A program made the position numbers and the translations under genes. From the NCBI GenBank assembly GCA_034421995.1, contig DAOUJY010000054.1:1-9069 (forward strand): a stretch of 9,069 nt of DNA, in the 5' to 3' direction. The notes beneath the pieces are model-generated. The model was not told the origin of the DNA. It saw only the letters and a list, made by a program, of their open reading frames with translations, and did not search any database. Below, one piece after another: positions 6,695 through 9,069 of the stretch. This DNA comes from Bin87 sp034421995. Its GTDB lineage: Bacteria > Chloroflexota > Dehalococcoidia > Lucifugimonadales > UBA3495. Position 1 is the first letter of the stretch, and each line of letters begins with the position of its first letter.

Positions 6695-7833
6695 TCACGG
6701 TTCCTGCCGCTCCTGGGCGTCGGGCCGGGGCATCCGGTAGCCCACCCTGGGCTCGGTGAAGATGTACTTGGGGTTCTCGCCGTCCTCTCCCAGCTTGCGG
6801 CGCAGCCGCATCAGATGGGTACGCAGCACCCGCAGGTTCCCCGGCTTGCCCGGTCTCCACACCCGCCTCAGCCACCGGTCGTGAGGCACCACCCCCCGGC
6901 TTCCGCCGCCAACTGCGCCAGCAGGTCGTACTCGGTGGCCGTCAGATCCACCGGTCGCCCCGATAAGGTCGCCCGGCGAGTCTCAAAGTCGATGACCAGC
7001 TCGCCCAGCGCGAAGACCCCCGCCGACTCCAGACGCTGGGGTTCCTCAAACCGCCGCAGGGCCGCCCGCACCCGGGCCACCAGTTCCGTAGGCGAGAAGG
7101 GTTTGACGATGTAGTCGGTGGCTCCCTCCTCCAGGGCCCGGGCGATCACCTCGTCCCGCCCGTACACCGACAGGAACACCACCGGCACCTGGGAGACCGC
7201 CAGCAGGTCCCCCATCAGCTCCACCCCGTCGCACTCCGGCAGCACCAGGTCCAGCAGGACCAGGCAGGGCCTCTCCTCCGCCATCAGGAGCAGCGCTTCC
7301 TGCGGGTCGCCGGTCACCACCGGCCGGAACCCGGCCGAGGAGAGAGTGTCCCGCACCGACCGGAGCATCAGGGGGTCGTCGTCCACCACCAGCACCGTTC
7401 CCCCGGCGGGCCCGCCGCCCCGCTGGACCCGGCGCCTGCGGGCGGGCCGGGCCTCCGAGACCGCCGGCAGGGTGAACAGGAAGCGCGCCCCCAGGCCCGG
7501 CCCGTCGCTCTCCGCCCAGATGCGGCCCCCGTGGGCCTCCACGATCCCCCGGCAGATGGCCAGGTCCAGGCCGGCGTCGCCGCCCGAACTGTCTCCCTCT
7601 CCACCGGAGAACCGGCGGAACAGGCCGGGCAGGTCCTCAGCGGGAATGCCCCGTCCCTCATCGGCCACCGCTACCTCGACGTGATCCTCAACGCTCACCG
7701 CGCTCACCCGGATCACCGAGGACTCGGGGGAGTGGCGGACCGCGTTGGCCAGCAGGTTGCCGATGACCTGGACGATGCGCCGCCGGTCGGGGGAACCATT
7801 GTGCGCCAGGTGGCCGCAGTCAATCAGCCCGGT
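6695..7833 (-). pseudogene. kinase ATPase-receiver-winged helix fusion, 3' part, frameshifted
   Basis: Read from 7833 downward, the frame starts inside a histidine kinase ATPase domain. An N box (QVIGNLLANAVRHSP, 7726-7770) is followed by G1 (DEGRGIP) and a G2-like stretch (AGLDLAICRGIVEAHGG), in which a Gly of the usual GLGLAI is Asp. Next comes a receiver domain: VLVVDDDP acidic pocket, phospho-acceptor Asp in LLDLVLP, Ser in FLSVYG and Lys in IVKPFSP. Last is an OmpR/PhoB winged helix: LVIDFETRRATLSG, TATEYDLL, then TEPRVGYRMP forming the wing. The C6 run at 6892-6897 (six G in the gene) causes a premature TGA at 6868. One more G would read straight into PHDRWLRRVW and the rest of the winged helix to TGA 6695-6697. 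There is no plausible start at the 5' end, where a TAG at 7834 separates it from the zinc-ribbon frame. The upstream part seems to be at 9014-9069. Convergent with the reductase gene, 44 bp apart. Confidence 0.75.
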
Positions 7834-7835
7834 CT
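7827..7835. repeat. 9-bp direct repeat GCCCGGTCT, left copy
   Basis: GCCCGGTCT occurs here and at 8995-9003 in the same orientation, bounding the recombinase module. Joining the outer sequences through one copy keeps the minus-strand kinase frame in phase. Confidence 0.45.
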
Positions 7836-8097
7836 ATCCCCGCGCGTGTGGGAAGGTGCTTTCGGTGATGACGACTCGCGTGATCTCACGCATAAGTAGT
7901 CGGTTCAGCTCGCTGGGCCGGAAGGACGGCACGCACGAGTTCGGGCAGGTGTACCGGGGTTCCGGGTCCTGGCCCAGCTTGATCTCGCCTCCGCACCTGG
8001 CGCAGGTGAGCGGGTGTCGAAAGGAAGGGCCGGCGCCGTAGCGGTTGTCACTTTGCGCTCCTGTCCAAGTGGTGTGAGCTATGCCGTGTATCTCCAT
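7834..8097 (-). CDS. recombinase-type zinc-ribbon protein
   Basis: The frame runs from ATG 8095-8097 to TAG 7834-7836 and encodes 87 residues. A stop lies only two codons upstream of the ATG, so this start is nearly forced, although no good Shine-Dalgarno is seen. Residues 28-55 form a zinc ribbon: HPLTCARCGGEI (Cys32, Cys35), then RYTCPNSC (Cys51, Cys55). A helix follows, RPSELNRLLMREITRVVI. This order (HPL, CxxC, Y-x-C, CxxxC-like pair, then a -EL--L--- helix) is that of the recombinase zinc beta-ribbon domain in large serine recombinases. Here it stands alone, without catalytic or recombinase domains. It is divergent from the catalytic-domain gene at 8177. Its stop codon uses two bases of the 9-bp repeat, so the 3' end may have been cut at the insertion border. 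It may be a DNA-binding partner, a regulator or a fragment. Confidence 0.45.
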   Translation of the reverse strand: MEIHGIAHTTWTGAQSDNRYGAGPSFRHPLTCARCGGEIKLGQDPEPRYTCPNSCVPSFRPSELNRLLMREITRVVITESTFPHARG

Positions 8098-8118
8098 TGT
8101 AAATCAGGCTTGGGTGTT

Positions 8119-8135
8119 GACCGACGCGTTCGGTC
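8119..8135. promoter_or_regulatory. 17-bp palindrome between divergent recombinase genes
   Basis: GACCGA (8119-8124) and TCGGTC (8130-8135) are perfect inverted arms around CGCGT. The site lies in the 79-bp gap between the two divergent starts, where an operator or a resolvase-type binding or crossover site would be expected. Small resolvases commonly bind such sites next to their own gene. TTGACC at 8117-8122 overlaps it, but no matching -10 follows. Confidence 0.35.
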
Positions 8136-8176
8136 TGTAGCCAGTGTGCCGATTTTCGGAGGAAGGAGGATTTGTC

Positions 8177-8653
8177 GTGAGTGAAGAAATGAACGAAACG
8201 AATGGAGCGCCGGAGCCGGAGCGTTTTGCGCTCTACTCCCGCGTGTCCAGCAATGGTCAGGAACCCATGCGGACGGTGGCGTACCTACGGCTCTCGGGCG
8301 ACGAGGCGCACCGCGCCCGCCAGCTTCTAGAGCAGCAGGAAGGGATTGCCCGTTTTGCCGATAACCGCGGCTATGAGGTCGTCCGCTGGTACGTGGACAC
8401 CGGTTCGGCTGACACCGGGCTGCCGGAGCTGGATCAGCTGCTGGCCGACGCTACCGTGGAAAAGCGCGGATTTGACTACGTGCTGGTGTGGTCGCTCTCC
8501 CGGCTGAGCCGGCGTCGAGCCGAACTGGCACGCCTGTGCCGCGTCTTCGATGACCTGGGCGTTCGGGTCGTGTTGGCCTCGGATGCCGTCGTGGAGGTCC
8601 GGCTGGACGACCTGCTGACGGCCCTGAGCGGCGAGGAGTTCGACGCGGCCTGA
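8177..8653 (+). CDS. serine recombinase (resolvase) catalytic-domain protein
   Basis: GTG 8177 is the start: a perfect AGGAGG at 8164-8169 stands seven bases before it. The protein has 158 residues and ends at TGA 8651-8653. It is a resolvase N-terminal catalytic domain. Ser40 in VAYLRLSGDE is the likely nucleophile, since it is followed fourteen residues later by Gln54 in LLEQQEGIARFADNRGYEV, the family spacing. Next come WYVDTGSADTGLPELDQLL, then VLVWSLSRLSRR with the conserved Arg109/Arg112 region, then LGVRVVLASD. Unusually, a second active-site-like strand, FALYSRVSSNGQ (Ser24), precedes the real one by sixteen residues. After about residue 140 there is only a short acidic tail, with no helix-turn-helix, recombinase or zinc-ribbon domain. 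The zinc-ribbon gene at 7834-8097 lies divergently next to it and may supply part of the missing DNA-binding function, which is an inference. Confidence 0.75.
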   Translation: MSEEMNETNGAPEPERFALYSRVSSNGQEPMRTVAYLRLSGDEAHRARQLLEQQEGIARFADNRGYEVVRWYVDTGSADTGLPELDQLLADATVEKRGFDYVLVWSLSRLSRRRAELARLCRVFDDLGVRVVLASDAVVEVRLDDLLTALSGEEFDAA

Positions 8654-8994
8654 CGACGGGTCGGGTTTCTGCTTCCATGGAGCGGACCGGGCGAGCCATC
8701 TGGCAACACCCGGGCCGATCCTTTGTGGTTTCGGAAGCCTCATCATTGGACTGCTGACGACATGGCGCGCTTGGCGGTGGTTGAGGCGGTGAGCACGTCG
8801 AAACTGTGCGTGGGCGCCCAGCCGCAGCCGGACGCCCGCGTGGGATAACCGGCGGTTGGGGCGGCCACTACCCTGACCCGCCGGTCTCGATCTCCTGCAG
8901 CGCCGCCGCCATGTCAGGGGTGTCCCCGGCCCGGCTGCGGCATCGGTTCCGAAGCGGCGCCAGATAACGGGTTGAGCCTCCAGGGCGGATCATT
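8654..8994. other. mostly non-coding right part of the putative insertion
   Basis: No gene longer than about 40 codons was found and no hairpin terminator follows the recombinase. A 41-codon minus-strand frame (8868-8993) is listed separately. A 28-codon plus-strand frame from ATG 8762 to TAA 8846-8848 has no ribosome-binding site and no recognisable content. Confidence 0.4.
8868..8993 (-). CDS. possible 41-residue small protein, doubtful
   Basis: An ATG at 8991-8993 opens a frame to TAG 8868-8870. The second half, AGDTPDMAAALQEIETGG, has a soluble amphipathic composition that looks more coding than its surroundings, while the first half is Arg/Pro-rich. GGGAGA lies about 15 bases upstream, too far for a good ribosome-binding site. 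The start is directly inside the right edge of the putative insertion. It could be the 3' end of a longer gene cut by the insertion border. I do not recognise it. Confidence 0.22.
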   Translation of the reverse strand: MIRPGGSTRYLAPLRNRCRSRAGDTPDMAAALQEIETGGSG

Positions 8995-9003
8995 GCCCGG
9001 TCT
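8995..9003. repeat. 9-bp direct repeat GCCCGGTCT, right copy
   Basis: It is identical to 7827-7835 and marks the right edge of the putative insertion in the kinase gene. Confidence 0.45.
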
Positions 9004-9013
9004 GGTTGTCTCC

Positions 9014-9069
9014 CTACTCCGGCAGCGTGATGCTGGCGTGGACGCGCTGGCCCTTGCCGGCTTCGTTCT
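9014..9069 (-). pseudogene. upstream part of the split kinase gene (continues beyond window)
   Basis: On the minus strand the open frame from the window edge reads NEAGKGQRVHASITLPE and stops at TAG 9014-9016. A (E/K)KGQ-hydrophobic-x-hydrophobic-LPE stretch is typical of the first strand of a histidine kinase ATPase domain, just before the N box. Joined through the 9-bp repeat, the frame runs on in phase into the N box at 7770. The TAG would then be a later mutation, as the insertion lies downstream of it. Only 17 residues are visible, so this could also be the end of an unrelated gene. Confidence 0.4.

Larger units (their letters stand above)
7836..8994. mobile_element. putative 1.16-kb insertion carrying split serine recombinase functions
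   Basis: The segment lies between two copies of GCCCGGTCT. Outside it, both sides look like parts of one kinase gene on the minus strand: the region before the N box at 9017-9069 and the N box onward at 7833 and below. Joining them through one repeat copy keeps codon phase. Inside are a zinc-ribbon gene, a serine recombinase catalytic gene and about 340 bp of mostly non-coding sequence. No terminal inverted repeats are visible, which would fit serine-recombinase-driven insertion better than a DDE transposase, although a 9-bp duplication is not typical of serine recombinases. The exact edges are uncertain by a few bases. Chance repeats or an older rearrangement are the alternatives. Confidence 0.4.

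Noticed and set aside
7118..7684. Plus-strand Ser/Arg/Pro-rich frame of 188 codons
   Set aside because: It is a shadow of the kinase-receiver fusion on the other strand.
1..9069. CRISPR array, tRNA, rRNA or prophage structural genes
   Set aside because: No regularly spaced repeats, no tRNA cloverleaf or CCA-type end, and no capsid, terminase, portal or tail motif was seen on either strand.

Overview
The window reads like a GC-rich environmental bacterium, most plausibly a Chloroflexota-type lineage. This is an inference from gene content: the C-terminus of a SWIM zinc-finger protein, a secreted Ig-like/Calx-beta/FN3 protein, a kinase-REC-winged-helix fusion, an IS5-type insertion sequence and the 'CCTTCGACAAGCTCAGGATGA' intergenic repeat. 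There is no rRNA, tRNA, ribosomal protein or other taxonomic marker. The region is accessory and decaying: at least four genes are frameshifted, stopped or interrupted, and three insertions can be seen.

Layout. 1-561 (+) is the end of a SWIM zinc-finger family gene. 702-1451 (-) holds a multiply frameshifted gene followed, with a 4-base overlap, by a small putative membrane-anchored protein. 1555-2019 is a 465-bp element with 12-bp perfect terminal inverted repeats and a perfect 8-bp target duplication; it carries no transposase, only a small three-helix membrane protein gene with a strong Shine-Dalgarno. 2028-2686 is mostly non-coding and has one copy of a dispersed repeat. 2687-4054 (-) encodes a 455-residue secreted three-domain beta protein.

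4353-6650 (+) is a ferric-reductase-like flavocytochrome gene. A 931-bp IS5-family element (4929-5859) splits it between its fifth and sixth membrane segments. Removing the element and one TA copy restores the frame exactly, but an unrelated TAA stop remains at 6024. The IS transposase is itself broken by two opposite one-base indels and a stop.

6695-9069 (-) is a one-polypeptide signalling gene (kinase ATPase domain, then receiver, then OmpR-type winged helix). It appears to be split by a 1.16-kb insertion bounded by the 9-bp direct repeat GCCCGGTCT (7827-7835 and 8995-9003). The insert carries a serine recombinase catalytic-domain gene (+) and, divergently, a recombinase-type zinc-ribbon gene (-), with a 17-bp palindrome between them. 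This module is the best candidate for something undescribed: the two halves normally found in one large serine recombinase are separate, opposite genes inside an apparent insertion.

Limits: with no homology search, domain calls rest on motif recognition. Several frameshifts fall in homopolymers, so sequencing error is a real alternative to gene decay.
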